Shown here piece after piece: positions 5,837-14,305 of a DNA stretch of 34,604 nucleotides (positions are counted from its first letter, which is position 1; every line of letters starts with the position of its first letter). The position numbers and the translations under genes were made by a program. Source of the DNA: a virus; the IMG/VR virus record IMGVR_UViG_3300044731_000977, positions 1 through 34,604 of that record. The stretch is one strand, 5' to 3'. The notes under the pieces were generated by a model. It was not told the DNA's origin. It saw nothing but the letters and a program-made list of their open reading frames with translations, and searched no databases.

Positions 5837-8082
5837 AGGATGGTCATGCTGTCGCCGAAAGCATTGGCCCAGACGCCCGCAGGCGGGCTGCATAGCGGCC
5901 CCGTCACACAGTCTGAGCAGTCTTGTATCTCAAGGTCTTCTACCCACGCCGTGCACTTCGGAGGGCAATCGATGTCGCAGCCATCCGGCTCTGCCGAGCT
6001 ATGTGGCGGAAACGGCACGAACACGCGGCCCAGACTGTCATGGGCAGAGCACGGAGCGATATAGACGCTCGGCAAGCCAAAGAAAGACCATCGCAGCACT
6101 CCAAGCCTCGCCAGTATTCCGCCTGGAGAATACAACGGCGAGGACGCCAACAGCATCACATAAGTGCCAGACGGCTGCCAAATGCCGCCCTGGGTGTTCA
6201 CCCACTCAACAGTGATTTCCTCTGGCACCGGATCGGTGCCGCGACAGCACTGGTTGCACGATCGCTCGCCCGCGTAGCCATCCTCCGAATCGTATTCGCC
6301 TCCAGGCGTCACGACGGCTGTCACTCCATCGGCGTCGGTTGCAGTGAACGACAGATCGTCACAGTCTGTGACATTCGTTGTGGATGTCAGCGTCGTGGCG
6401 CACGTCTCGGAAGGCATCGGAAAGTCGCTGCTAGTCGAAAGCAACTCATTCTCGAACAGAACCAGCGGCGGCAGCGACGGCCCTCGATACTCGACCCGGA
6501 CGGAGCCTCGCAGCCCGTATAGGTTGCCGACGCCACAAAAGCGATGCTCGTAGATACATCGGCTGGCGTCTGGAGCCGTCTCCACCCCGTGCACGGCAGT
6601 AGCGACGGTCGCGCGTTTCAGAACAAAGGAGCGACCGTTGTACGTTGTGCCGCAGCACACCGGGAACTCCGGGTACTGCTGATACCCGCTGCCGCCGTTC
6701 GTGATCGAGATGGCTGCTATCTGGCCGAATGTCGGGCTGGTCGGATCGTCATCAACCGTCACGTCGAACGTGGCACCCGACCCCTCGCTGGGCCTCCACT
6801 GGCTGCCGACCGGAAACTCTGACGGCGATTCAAACACGGTGATCGCGACCGTAGACACATATGGCGGCTCGCTCGCGTCAACGTGGTAGTAACTGCCAGG
6901 AGTCTCAACGGCGACTATCAACGCGCCGGCAGAGGTTTCGTAATATGACCCGCGATTCAGCGCGTTGATCGCTACCGAATGCAGTTCGTCGGTTCGCGAG
7001 CCGATGTATTCGCCAGCCGGGCCGGCGACGAGGGGCGAAACATCCGGCGCGACAAATACCGCTGTAATCGCGCCGTTGCCATCGACCGATTCGATGTCCA
7101 GAAACGCATTCACATTTGCGATCCCGTCATCAGCAGACGCGAATGTGAGGTCTATGCCCTCGAACTGCTGATACCCGCTGCCGCCATTGAGCACCGTTAC
7201 GCTGGCAAGTTCGTACAGTTTCTTGTTCGGAGCGGGCCACTGATTGGACGGGAGCAGCGTCCACACGGCCTCAAGAGACGCACCCGAGCCGCCGGTAGTG
7301 TTGATCGAAAACACCGGGATCGGCTCATCGTGAACTACTCTGGCGGTTGCGACCGCAGCGGCAACCTCGACTCCGTTCGCGCCATCGTCAAACGTGATCG
7401 CCGCCCCTTCTGTGTAGCCGCTGCCGCCGTTGGTGACGCTGACGGAATCCACCCCCCAGGTAGCGTTGCCGTTGTAGAGCAGCGACACCGTGGCGGTAGC
7501 GTTGCCGCTGATCGTCAGCGTAGGCTCGGCTCGACCCACATAGAGCCTCGCCGTCGCCGCTTGCTCGACCGTGTCATCCACAGCGGCGGTAATCACGAGA
7601 TACTCGCCATCGACGTAGCCGCTCCCGCCTGTGGCCGTCACGGACGCTAGTTGCCAGAAATCCACACCGCAGGCGTTGGGCACGACGTTGAAAGTGGGCG
7701 TGAAGGTCGCTCCGCTGCCCTGGCCGGAAAACGAAAGCGTCGGTGCAGTCCTGCCAAGGATCGCGTATCCCGTGCCCGCGTTGGTGATCGTGACGGCTGA
7801 TATCGCGCCGCCCGACTCGGTGAGGGTCGCGGCGGCATTGTTGCCGAAGCACGCGGTGAAAATGGGCGACAGCCGATTCGGCCCCTCCCTGGAATCAGGG
7901 AATCCGCTGAGCGTGACCGTTACCGTGTCGGGCAGCGACCCTTGCGTGCACAGGCTGCACCCGCAGCACGGGCTACACGGTGAGCCGAGCATAAGCCCCA
8001 TCGGGTACATCGAAACCGCGAACGCCAGCACCGCCAGAAGCGGCAGCGACGCGGGCTCAACAGCGGCGAGAAACTCGATCAT
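5833..8082 (-). CDS. Repeat-rich tail adhesin-like protein (749 aa)
   Basis: The first 40 residues are hydrophobic (LPLLAVLAFAVSMYPMG), followed by a Cys cluster (CSPCCGCSLC). The body carries at least five copies of a beta-turn repeat of the form (T/S)xTNGGSGY, near 6690, 7180, 7420, 7630 and 7780; such GGSGY repeats occur in phage tail fibres and other surface-binding proteins. The C-terminal third has more Cys pairs (CNQCCRG, CDIDCPPKC, CSDCVTGPLC), probably disulphides. The start at 8082 overlaps the upstream stop as ATGA. Placement at the end of the tail module makes a receptor-binding or tail-tip role likely, by inference. Confidence 0.6.
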   Translation of the reverse strand: MIEFLAAVEPASLPLLAVLAFAVSMYPMGLMLGSPCSPCCGCSLCTQGSLPDTVTVTLSGFPDSREGPNRLSPIFTACFGNNAAATLTESGGAISAVTITNAGTGYAILGRTAPTLSFSGQGSGATFTPTFNVVPNACGVDFWQLASVTATGGSGYVDGEYLVITAAVDDTVEQAATARLYVGRAEPTLTISGNATATVSLLYNGNATWGVDSVSVTNGGSGYTEGAAITFDDGANGVEVAAAVATARVVHDEPIPVFSINTTGGSGASLEAVWTLLPSNQWPAPNKKLYELASVTVLNGGSGYQQFEGIDLTFASADDGIANVNAFLDIESVDGNGAITAVFVAPDVSPLVAGPAGEYIGSRTDELHSVAINALNRGSYYETSAGALIVAVETPGSYYHVDASEPPYVSTVAITVFESPSEFPVGSQWRPSEGSGATFDVTVDDDPTSPTFGQIAAISITNGGSGYQQYPEFPVCCGTTYNGRSFVLKRATVATAVHGVETAPDASRCIYEHRFCGVGNLYGLRGSVRVEYRGPSLPPLVLFENELLSTSSDFPMPSETCATTLTSTTNVTDCDDLSFTATDADGVTAVVTPGGEYDSEDGYAGERSCNQCCRGTDPVPEEITVEWVNTQGGIWQPSGTYVMLLASSPLYSPGGILARLGVLRWSFFGLPSVYIAPCSAHDSLGRVFVPFPPHSSAEPDGCDIDCPPKCTAWVEDLEIQDCSDCVTGPLCSPPAGVWANAFGDSMTIL

Positions 8083-8417
8083 GAGCAGCGGGCAGCGATG
8101 AGATACCACGCTGAGCCGTCCTTCGCGATCGCACACGGCGTTGAGGACGCAGTGCCCGACGTAGTGATCGCAGCAAACAGGTTGTATGCAATCACGGTGT
8201 TTGGCGTGGTGGTCACGTTTCTGAACGTCACTGTCTTCGGCGTGTCAATCGCCCATGCCCCAGTGAACGCACACATGCGAAACACTTTGCCGGCAGGCGG
8301 ATCGACCTTGCCGAACGTCAGCGGAGCCCCGTCCCGGTCGCCTTGTTCGACGCGGCGCACGACGGCGGCGATCCGCTCGGCGGCACCGCGAGTGAAATCG
8401 ACGCGGGCGGTACTCAC
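8079..8417 (-). CDS. Hypothetical tail-region protein (112 aa)
   Basis: I do not recognise this protein. It starts with a short helix (TRGAAERIAAVVRRVEQGDR) and continues as a beta-rich domain (FRMCAFTGAWAIDTPKTVTF). The start is GTG, preceded by GGAGGAG at 3-4 bases, and overlaps the stop of the upstream gene (TAGTG). Its stop overlaps the adhesin-like gene. A small structural component of the tail tip or baseplate is likely from position. Confidence 0.6.
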   Translation of the reverse strand: MSTARVDFTRGAAERIAAVVRRVEQGDRDGAPLTFGKVDPPAGKVFRMCAFTGAWAIDTPKTVTFRNVTTTPNTVIAYNLFAAITTSGTASSTPCAIAKDGSAWYLIAARCS

Positions 8418-8785
8418 TACTCCTCCAGGATCTGGAGGAGCAGCCGCGAGTTCGGAGAGTCAGCCTTCGCCGCGTAGTTGCCCGCCGCCAGCCGCAGCAC
8501 GGCAGCATCGCCCGGCTTCAGCCGCACCGTCTCGAAGAGCGTCGTGCCGCTGAGCCGGCCGAAGGACACGGTATGCGTGCCGCTGGTCGCGAGTGACCGG
8601 GCGAAGCACAGCCCCAGGTTCGACGCCGATGCCGTGGTGATCGCCTGTGTGCTCGTGCCGACGTTGAGCGTGAGAGCAAGCAAGCCCGTCGTGGCAAAGT
8701 CACTCGTGATGTTGGACGCGTTGAGGTTCTGATTCAACGCCCCGGCGTTGACGTTCACATTCACGCTGTAGGAAATGTCGGGCAT
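8417..8785 (-). CDS. Beta-rich hypothetical tail protein (122 aa)
   Basis: The sequence begins PDISYSVNVNVNAGALNQNL and stays rich in Val, Thr, Ser and Asn in alternating pattern, typical of a virion beta-sandwich. The ending RLLLQILEE is helical. I chose the ATG at 8785 because TAGGAG lies 7 bases upstream; a longer reading exists but enters the neighbouring gene. No family recognised. Confidence 0.65.
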   Translation of the reverse strand: MPDISYSVNVNVNAGALNQNLNASNITSDFATTGLLALTLNVGTSTQAITTASASNLGLCFARSLATSGTHTVSFGRLSGTTLFETVRLKPGDAAVLRLAAGNYAAKADSPNSRLLLQILEE

Positions 8786-8793
8786 GGTTGCTC

Positions 8794-9663
8794 CTAAGAC
8801 GGCGGCGCGCCGAAGTATTGGGACATTGAGATTCTTTTGTAGACGCGGCGAGTGAGGATCGCAGGCAGATTGCCGCCGGTTTGCTTGCCGCCGCTGCCGT
8901 TGAGGGCGATCGGATTCGCGGATGCGACTTGCTCGCCGTCCGGGCCTTGAACGTCGGCTCGCCTCTTTACGCTGCCGTCGATGTAGTTGAAGCCGACATC
9001 GGGCAGGAGCAGGCTCCACCCGCTCTGACGGCAGAGCAGTTCGCTCGTGATCTTCCAGTAGCGAACCTCTTGCCCGTTCAACTGCTCAACGGCTTGCTCG
9101 CCGCTGATGCCCTGCACCTTCACGCCGTCCGTTGGGAACCCGAGATAGCTGCCGTCGTTCACGCAGTTCGTAACCGCCGCCGCGAGAGCCGAGGGGAAGT
9201 TTTGCCGGTTGCTCTGGATCGTGACCTTCTGCTGGGCTTCATCGACGGTCAGACCCTCGAAGTAATCGCCGGCTGAGTTTGTGAGCGGCTTCTGCGTTGA
9301 GCCGTCGTAGTAGTAGAGGGCGGGCACCGCGACGCCTTGTGTCTGGAACTTCCACACGTCGGGCCGCAGCCACGGCAAGAGATTCGCACTTTGCTCGTCA
9401 GCCTCGGGGATCTTGTAGCGGGCGATCAGTTCGGAGTGATACCGATTGCCCTCGTATGCTTCGTTGTATTCGAGTTCGTAGCACCGGGCGAAAGACTCTT
9501 CGGGGTGCGGCGTAAAATGCTCCACGCCGATGGTGCTGACCACCAGGGCAGCCGGCGTGTCGGGGGTGTTGAGCGTCGCGATGAAACGCCGCTCATACTC
9601 GGGCGACGCCCCGATCAGATGCGTCGCGGTACGCGGCAGTTCGTTCCAAGAGTGAACGCTCAT
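8794..9663 (-). CDS. Hypothetical minor tail protein (289 aa)
   Basis: I do not recognise a named family. The chain is mixed alpha/beta with Trp and Tyr scattered (PWLRPDVWKFQTQGVAVPAL), which fits a distal tail or hub-associated protein. It follows the tape measure gene directly, sharing one base with it, the position normally taken by the distal tail protein. Its C-terminus is basic and Ser/Gly rich. Confidence 0.6.
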   Translation of the reverse strand: MSVHSWNELPRTATHLIGASPEYERRFIATLNTPDTPAALVVSTIGVEHFTPHPEESFARCYELEYNEAYEGNRYHSELIARYKIPEADEQSANLLPWLRPDVWKFQTQGVAVPALYYYDGSTQKPLTNSAGDYFEGLTVDEAQQKVTIQSNRQNFPSALAAAVTNCVNDGSYLGFPTDGVKVQGISGEQAVEQLNGQEVRYWKITSELLCRQSGWSLLLPDVGFNYIDGSVKRRADVQGPDGEQVASANPIALNGSGGKQTGGNLPAILTRRVYKRISMSQYFGAPPS

Positions 9664-12389
9664 CAGCCCGTCCCCGCGAGGATGTCAACCTTCTCGGCGT
9701 TCAGCTTGGCGAGCTCTCGCCGCATCTTCTCCAGCTCGGCGGTCTGCTTCTTCGCCTCCGCAATCGCCGGGTCTTCCTTGAGCGTGTCGAAAAACGCTGA
9801 GATGCCGCCCGAGCGGATGTCGTTAATCTCGACGGAGCCGGTGCGAACGGTGGCAAGTTCTTCGGCGCGGGCGAGTTCGATCTCGAACTGGCGATCCAGA
9901 AGCTGTGATCGAGCGGCCTCGACTTTCTGAGTGATTTGCTCCTCTGCTCGCCGCCGCTGCTCCGCTGCCTTCTCCGCTTCACGGGCTACTCTTTCTGCTT
10001 CGCGTTCAGCCTCTCGGCGAGCTTGCTCAGCGGCTCGCTCGGCTTGTGCCGCTGCTTGCTCGGCTTGTCGTTGGGCTTGCTGGGATGCCCTTTCTGCTTC
10101 ACGTTCCGCCTGCTCTGCGGCCTGCTGTGCGGCCCTCTCTGCCTCTTCTCGTTGCCTCTTCGCACCGCTTGCGATGTCATCTTCCCGAGCAGCGACTTGA
10201 TCGAGGATTGCCAGCCGCGACGCGAGTGCATCGATCGCGGCTTGGTCTCCCGTCTCGCGAGCCGCCCGTAGCTGCTCTTCGACGCGAGCGATTTCCCCCT
10301 GCACCGCCAGCAAGTTTTCCGCCGCCCTGAAACGAGCCGAGTCGCCGCCGAACTCATTGTCGATGCGGGCCTGCTCCAAGCTGGCATCAACGATTTTCTG
10401 GACTTCAGCGGACTGCTTCTCTGCCGCTTGGGCTGCTCGCTCTTGTTGGGCGACCAGATCGGCAGTGCTGGCTGAAGCCTTGTCGATGCCGTCAGACACC
10501 TTGCTGGCTGATTCGCCCGCACTTTCGGCTGACCGCTCGATGCCTAGAAAGTTCTCGGCAATCGTAAGGAGGCGACCGACAACGCCGCCGATAGCGTTCG
10601 CGATAGTCGAGAAGACCGACGCTACTGCGCCAAATGTCGAACTGATGATGTCGCCCAGCGTCTGAAGAAACGGCGACTGTGCGACAAGTTCAGAGAATCG
10701 CGAGACAAGCCCGCCGACGAACTCGCCGGCTCTCTGGAATGCTGTCGTGATGATCGTCACAACGCGGGAGATCGTTTCGCCTAGGGCTCCGACGTTTGCA
10801 GCGATAGCCCCGATGGGAGTGAAGGACACGACCCATTCAGTCACCGATACGGCTGCATTGCTAATGCCTTGCAGGAAGTTGAATATGCCCTCGTATAAGG
10901 GCTCCAGTGCTTGCGAAACTTCTTGCACGATCACGGCGAACGGCTCGAACACGGCACCAATCGTGCGGCCAAGGTTGCCGATCCCGACGCCGATCAGTTC
11001 AACGACGCGACCGATCTGCGTTAGCAGCGGCTCAAGGATGCGACCGATCGGATCAACGATCGCCGTGATGCCCGCCGTGACTTCGGCCAGCCCGCGAGCG
11101 ATGCCGTCACCTAGCCCAACGAACGGGAGCAGCAACGAGGTGCCGAGCCCTTCGGTCGAAAGTTTTAGAGCGTCAATGCTGCCGCCAAACTCGGAGAGCC
11201 GTTCGCGATCCAGATCGGACACGGCACGGCCGAACCGCTCCATGTCTGCCGCAGCAAGCCCGAGTTCATTGAAGAACGGCAACAACTGAACGCCGCTGCG
11301 TCCGAACAAGGCGATCGCCGCAGCCGACCGCTGAGCAGGGTCTTCGATTGCAGCCAGCCGCTCGCCGATCAAGTCAATCCGCTGCTGCTCCGAGAGTGCC
11401 CCGAAGTCCTGCACCGAGACGCCGAGCCGCTGCAACGCCGAACTCGCCTTCTTGCTCTCTTCGTCTGCCCCTGCAAGCGTGTTCTGAAGCCGAGCGAACG
11501 AGCCGCTCAACTGCTCAATCGAAACGTCTGCCCTGCGGCCCGCTTCCTCCAGCACTTGCACGAACTCAAACGACACGCCCAACTGCGTCGCCAAGCGACT
11601 GAGACGCTCTACGCGATCCTCCAGGGCCACGAGTCCACGCACCACCGCTGTCGCACCGGCCGCGAATGCCGTGATGCCCGCGAGGGCGAGTGTGAACGGG
11701 TTGATGAGGGCCGTGACTGAAGACACAAGCCCCTGGAAGCCCGCCGTCAATCCGCCTGCGAAGATCCGCGACAGCCCTTCGCTCGCACTCGCGATGCCCG
11801 AGATCCGCCCCGCGATGTTGCCCAGCGGGCCGGGCAGCACTGAGAACACCCCAGAGAGCTCGTTGAACTGGAGCGTCGTGCCAGAAGCCGCCGCGTCGAT
11901 CGCATCGGTCTGCACAGCCAGCCCGCGAGCCGCACGCTCGGCATCAGTGAGCCCCTTGGCGGCGGATTCGGTCGCCCGGTTGTAGGTCTCCAGCGAGATC
12001 CGCCCGGCGTTCAGTTGCTCAGTCAGTTCCGCCTGAGCACGGTCGAACCGCTCCAGCGTTGTGAGATTGGCTTCGGTGATTTGCTGCGCTCGCTGGAACG
12101 CGGCAGCCTCTTTGTTCGCGGCTTCGGTTAGCCGCTCGAAGGCAGCGGCGAACTGCGTCGCAGCCCCAGGCCCGCCGTCGCGAAGGGTGTTGATAAGATC
12201 CTGCGACTGCTGCTCAAAGCGGGCCTGAGCCGCCGCCGCCGCTTCGCTCCCGCCGGAAAACTTGGCGAACTGACTCGTCAACTTCTCGGCTTGATCGCCC
12301 AGCCCCACAAGCGCACGCTGCACTGGATCGAGCCGCAGCCCGCTGGCGTCAGCCGTGACCCGCAACGCTAATGAGAGGACGTTAGCCAT
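9663..12389 (-). CDS. Tail tape measure protein
   Basis: At 908 residues this is the longest protein in the window. It begins NVLSLALRVTADASGL, a typical tape measure start. Long helical stretches and hydrophobic segments fill the middle (residues 190-260 and 400-620, for example ALAGITAFAAGATAVVRGLV). Residues about 745-830 are an Ala/Glu/Arg/Gln coiled coil. It follows the two tail assembly chaperone genes, as in lambda and HK97. It sets tail length and is probably ejected into the periplasm during infection. Confidence 0.9.
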   Translation of the reverse strand: MANVLSLALRVTADASGLRLDPVQRALVGLGDQAEKLTSQFAKFSGGSEAAAAAQARFEQQSQDLINTLRDGGPGAATQFAAAFERLTEAANKEAAAFQRAQQITEANLTTLERFDRAQAELTEQLNAGRISLETYNRATESAAKGLTDAERAARGLAVQTDAIDAAASGTTLQFNELSGVFSVLPGPLGNIAGRISGIASASEGLSRIFAGGLTAGFQGLVSSVTALINPFTLALAGITAFAAGATAVVRGLVALEDRVERLSRLATQLGVSFEFVQVLEEAGRRADVSIEQLSGSFARLQNTLAGADEESKKASSALQRLGVSVQDFGALSEQQRIDLIGERLAAIEDPAQRSAAAIALFGRSGVQLLPFFNELGLAAADMERFGRAVSDLDRERLSEFGGSIDALKLSTEGLGTSLLLPFVGLGDGIARGLAEVTAGITAIVDPIGRILEPLLTQIGRVVELIGVGIGNLGRTIGAVFEPFAVIVQEVSQALEPLYEGIFNFLQGISNAAVSVTEWVVSFTPIGAIAANVGALGETISRVVTIITTAFQRAGEFVGGLVSRFSELVAQSPFLQTLGDIISSTFGAVASVFSTIANAIGGVVGRLLTIAENFLGIERSAESAGESASKVSDGIDKASASTADLVAQQERAAQAAEKQSAEVQKIVDASLEQARIDNEFGGDSARFRAAENLLAVQGEIARVEEQLRAARETGDQAAIDALASRLAILDQVAAREDDIASGAKRQREEAERAAQQAAEQAEREAERASQQAQRQAEQAAAQAERAAEQARREAEREAERVAREAEKAAEQRRRAEEQITQKVEAARSQLLDRQFEIELARAEELATVRTGSVEINDIRSGGISAFFDTLKEDPAIAEAKKQTAELEKMRRELAKLNAEKVDILAGTG

Positions 12390-12684
12390 CTTCGAGATCG
12401 CCTAGACCAAACTGCCGCCGCAACTCCAACAACGCCGCCATGTCCTGCGACTCGTGCTGCGGCGGCTTCTCTATCGGAATGAAATCCTCGGGCTTCGGTC
12501 GTTTCTGATTCTTTCCGATGTGCGGAGCCAGGAGAGCCGTGACGATCAGTGCCGTCTCCCGCCACGAATCCGGCAACGCCGAGAAGTAGCGGTTGTAGGC
12601 GATCCATTCAGAGAGCTCGGCCGAATCCATTCGCGTGCTCAACTCGCTGACCGTCATGCCGAGATCGCGAGCGACCGCGAACAT
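12382..12684 (-). CDS. Tail assembly chaperone T-type (frameshift extension)
   Basis: The segment LGMTVSELSTRMDSAELSEW resembles the DUF4035 / lambda gpT type of minor tail protein, made in lambda only as an extension of gpG by -1 frameshifting. The frame is open upstream of its own ATG as far as the GGGAAAA site at 12714-12720. It could also start at 12684, but no ribosome-binding site is visible there. A G-T fusion product would be about 223 residues. It overlaps the tape measure start. Confidence 0.8.
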   Translation of the reverse strand: MFAVARDLGMTVSELSTRMDSAELSEWIAYNRYFSALPDSWRETALIVTALLAPHIGKNQKRPKPEDFIPIEKPPQHESQDMAALLELRRQFGLGDLEDG

Positions 12685-12707
12685 ATAACGGCGAGTCGGG
12701 CTCGCGT

Positions 12708-13052
12708 TCAGCCTTTTCCCAGTTCTTGCACATCCTCCTCTGTCATGCGGTTGTGCTTCATCGCCTCATCGAACAGCCGGCCCATCACCGCACCGCTCTT
12801 GCTCGCGAGCTTGTCGATCTGGTCGCGGGTGAACAAGAGCTTTCCGGTCTCGTCGCACAACACGCCCGCGAGGTACTGCGTGCGGAAGTTCTCGATGCCG
12901 GTTTCCTTCTTGCCGATCCACCGCCGCTCATACGAGTCACGCTCGCCCACGCTCATCACGCGGATGAACACGTCGCCGCCCCACTCGGGCACAGGAACCC
13001 GCTTCAGCCCCATGTCATCCGCCGCGAGAATCTGCTCTGCCGTCAGTGCCAT
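12708..13052 (-). CDS. Tail assembly chaperone G-type
   Basis: This 114-residue acidic helical protein lies between the tail tube and tape measure genes, where gpG-type chaperones are found. Its text (GDVFIRVMSVGERDSYERRW and GVLCDETGKLLFTRDQIDKL) is typical of the phage tail assembly chaperone family. It ends six codons or fewer after a slippery site that can fuse it to the T-type ORF. It would coat the tape measure protein during tail assembly and not stay in the virion. Confidence 0.8.
   Translation of the reverse strand: MALTAEQILAADDMGLKRVPVPEWGGDVFIRVMSVGERDSYERRWIGKKETGIENFRTQYLAGVLCDETGKLLFTRDQIDKLASKSGAVMGRLFDEAMKHNRMTEEDVQELGKG
12714..12720 (-). other. Programmed -1 frameshift slippery site
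   Basis: On the minus strand the heptamer GGGAAAA is read G GGA AAA in the upstream frame and is followed by GGC and the TGA stop at 12708-12710. Slipping back one base continues as AGG CTG AAC and joins the frame of the 12382-12684 ORF without a stop. Lambda uses GGGAAAG at the same place between G and T. The encoded fusion would span 13052 to 12382. Confidence 0.8.
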
Positions 13053-13065
13053 CTGTCACGATCTC

Positions 13066-13428
13066 CTATGGATTAGTCGGAGCTCCGACCGTATCCATTA
13101 CCCTAAACGTGTACGCAAACCTCACGACCTCATTCGCGACTGCTTCGATGCGTGCGTCTTCGTAGATGCAGTCGCGATCAAAGAACGTCACGAGCGTTCC
13201 AGCCGACGCGGTGCGACCCGCGAACGTCAGCCGCTTTCGCCGGCCGTACTCGCTCTCGGGCAGGTGAGCCGTGGAGAACGCGGCGATCCGCAGCGTGCCC
13301 AGGCTCGGCGTCCATGTGGTCGTGCGACCGAGCGGCAGCCCGCGAGCGGCATCCAAGTCAAACGCCTGCACCTCTTGGAGCGACTGACCGCCCCAAGTAA
13401 TCGTGAACCCTTGGCAGGGAATCGCCAT
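13066..13428 (-). CDS. Hypothetical tail protein (120 aa)
   Basis: I do not recognise a family. The chain is beta-rich (CQGFTITWGGQSLQEVQAFD) with a C-terminal strand pattern (NEVVRFAYTFRVMDTVG), similar in style to tail tube or tail terminator folds. A GGAGGG site precedes the ATG. It lies between the probable tail tube gene and the chaperones, so it may be a second tube-like or tail-assembly protein. Confidence 0.6.
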   Translation of the reverse strand: MAIPCQGFTITWGGQSLQEVQAFDLDAARGLPLGRTTTWTPSLGTLRIAAFSTAHLPESEYGRRKRLTFAGRTASAGTLVTFFDRDCIYEDARIEAVANEVVRFAYTFRVMDTVGAPTNP

Positions 13429-13446
13429 GACGGCCCTCCGTCATGG

Positions 13447-13881
13447 TCAGGTCAGCGAGCTAGTGCGAACCAGCGTCAGTACCGCCTGCCCTCGCACCGC
13501 GTCATTGGTCGCGAGCGTCAGCGTCGAACTAGCCACCGTCGCATAGAACGCCGTGCCAGCGGCAGCAGTCGATCCGATCAGAGCGGTGCCGCCGATCGCG
13601 ATGTAGACCGTCGCGGTCGAGCCGTCGAGGAAGATCGTCTTGCCCAGGTAGTCGAACGTGATCTGCCGGCCCGACCCGCCGTCCTCGGCAGGGATCACGA
13701 GCGGACGATCAAGCGTCGCAGCGAGTTCGCCCGCAGACTGTGCCAAGTGCGCCACATCAATCCGTGCATCTGCACCGGCGGCAGGATTGGTGTTGCTGAT
13801 GACGATGTTCGTCGCCGTGTAGTTGTTGGCACCGAAGCGAAGGATTGTGCCGGAACCATCGTGCGGGGTCGAGAATGACAC
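13447..13881 (-). CDS. Probable major tail tube protein
   Basis: The chain is 144 residues, beta-rich and low in charge (TPHDGSGTILRFGANNYTAT, then IDVAHLAQSAGELAATLDRP), the character of siphovirus tube subunits. The order tail completion, tube, chaperone pair, tape measure supports this. The start is GTG with a distant GGAG. The alternative is that the neighbour at 13066-13428 is the tube protein. Confidence 0.6.
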   Translation of the reverse strand: MSFSTPHDGSGTILRFGANNYTATNIVISNTNPAAGADARIDVAHLAQSAGELAATLDRPLVIPAEDGGSGRQITFDYLGKTIFLDGSTATVYIAIGGTALIGSTAAAGTAFYATVASSTLTLATNDAVRGQAVLTLVRTSSLT

Positions 13882-13885
13882 GGTT

Positions 13886-14305
13886 CTAGATCTCCTGCCA
13901 GAGAATGGTGTAGGTCTGCGTCACGCTGTAGACGGCGGGCAACTCGCCGCCGGCCAACTGCACGAACCCGTCGCTCTCACTGAGCAGCGACACGTTCCTG
14001 ACTGAAATCCAGTTTCCCAACGCCCCGTTGAAACCATCCAGTGTTTGGCGGCAGCGGTCAGCGAGTTCCCTTACTCCCTCATACGTGGTCGCGTACATAT
14101 CCACGGCCAGCGTCACGGTCGCGATCCCAGACGGGCCGGCGAGGGTGGCTTCCCGCTGCACCGCCTGCCGCCGCCAAGTGACGAACGGGATCGCCGCCGA
14201 GGCGGGGGCGATGACGGGGTACACCCGGTCGCCCACGATCTCCGCGACGGCGGGGGCGGCGACCAGGGCATCGCCGATGAGGCGTTCGGGGGATTTGACG
14301 CTCAT
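13886..14305 (-). CDS. Tail completion protein (DUF3168/gp17-like)
   Basis: The order of motifs fits the DUF3168 family: a start LIGDALVAAPAVAEIVGDRV, then YPVIAPASAAIPFVTW, a beta strand that would end in VDMYATTYEGVRELADRCRQ and a C-terminal strand (YSVTQTYTILW). 139 residues is the family's usual size. I chose the ATG at 14305, which overlaps the upstream stop. It would cap the tail tube at the head end. The gene order gp6, adaptor, gp10, this protein, then tube is that of HK97-like phages. Confidence 0.8.
   Translation of the reverse strand: MSVKSPERLIGDALVAAPAVAEIVGDRVYPVIAPASAAIPFVTWRRQAVQREATLAGPSGIATVTLAVDMYATTYEGVRELADRCRQTLDGFNGALGNWISVRNVSLLSESDGFVQLAGGELPAVYSVTQTYTILWQEI

Noticed and set aside
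12454-13878. Plus-strand ORF of 474 residues opposite the tail chaperone and tube genes
   Set aside because: Same reason: an antisense shadow with no motifs over genes supported by order and by the slippery site.
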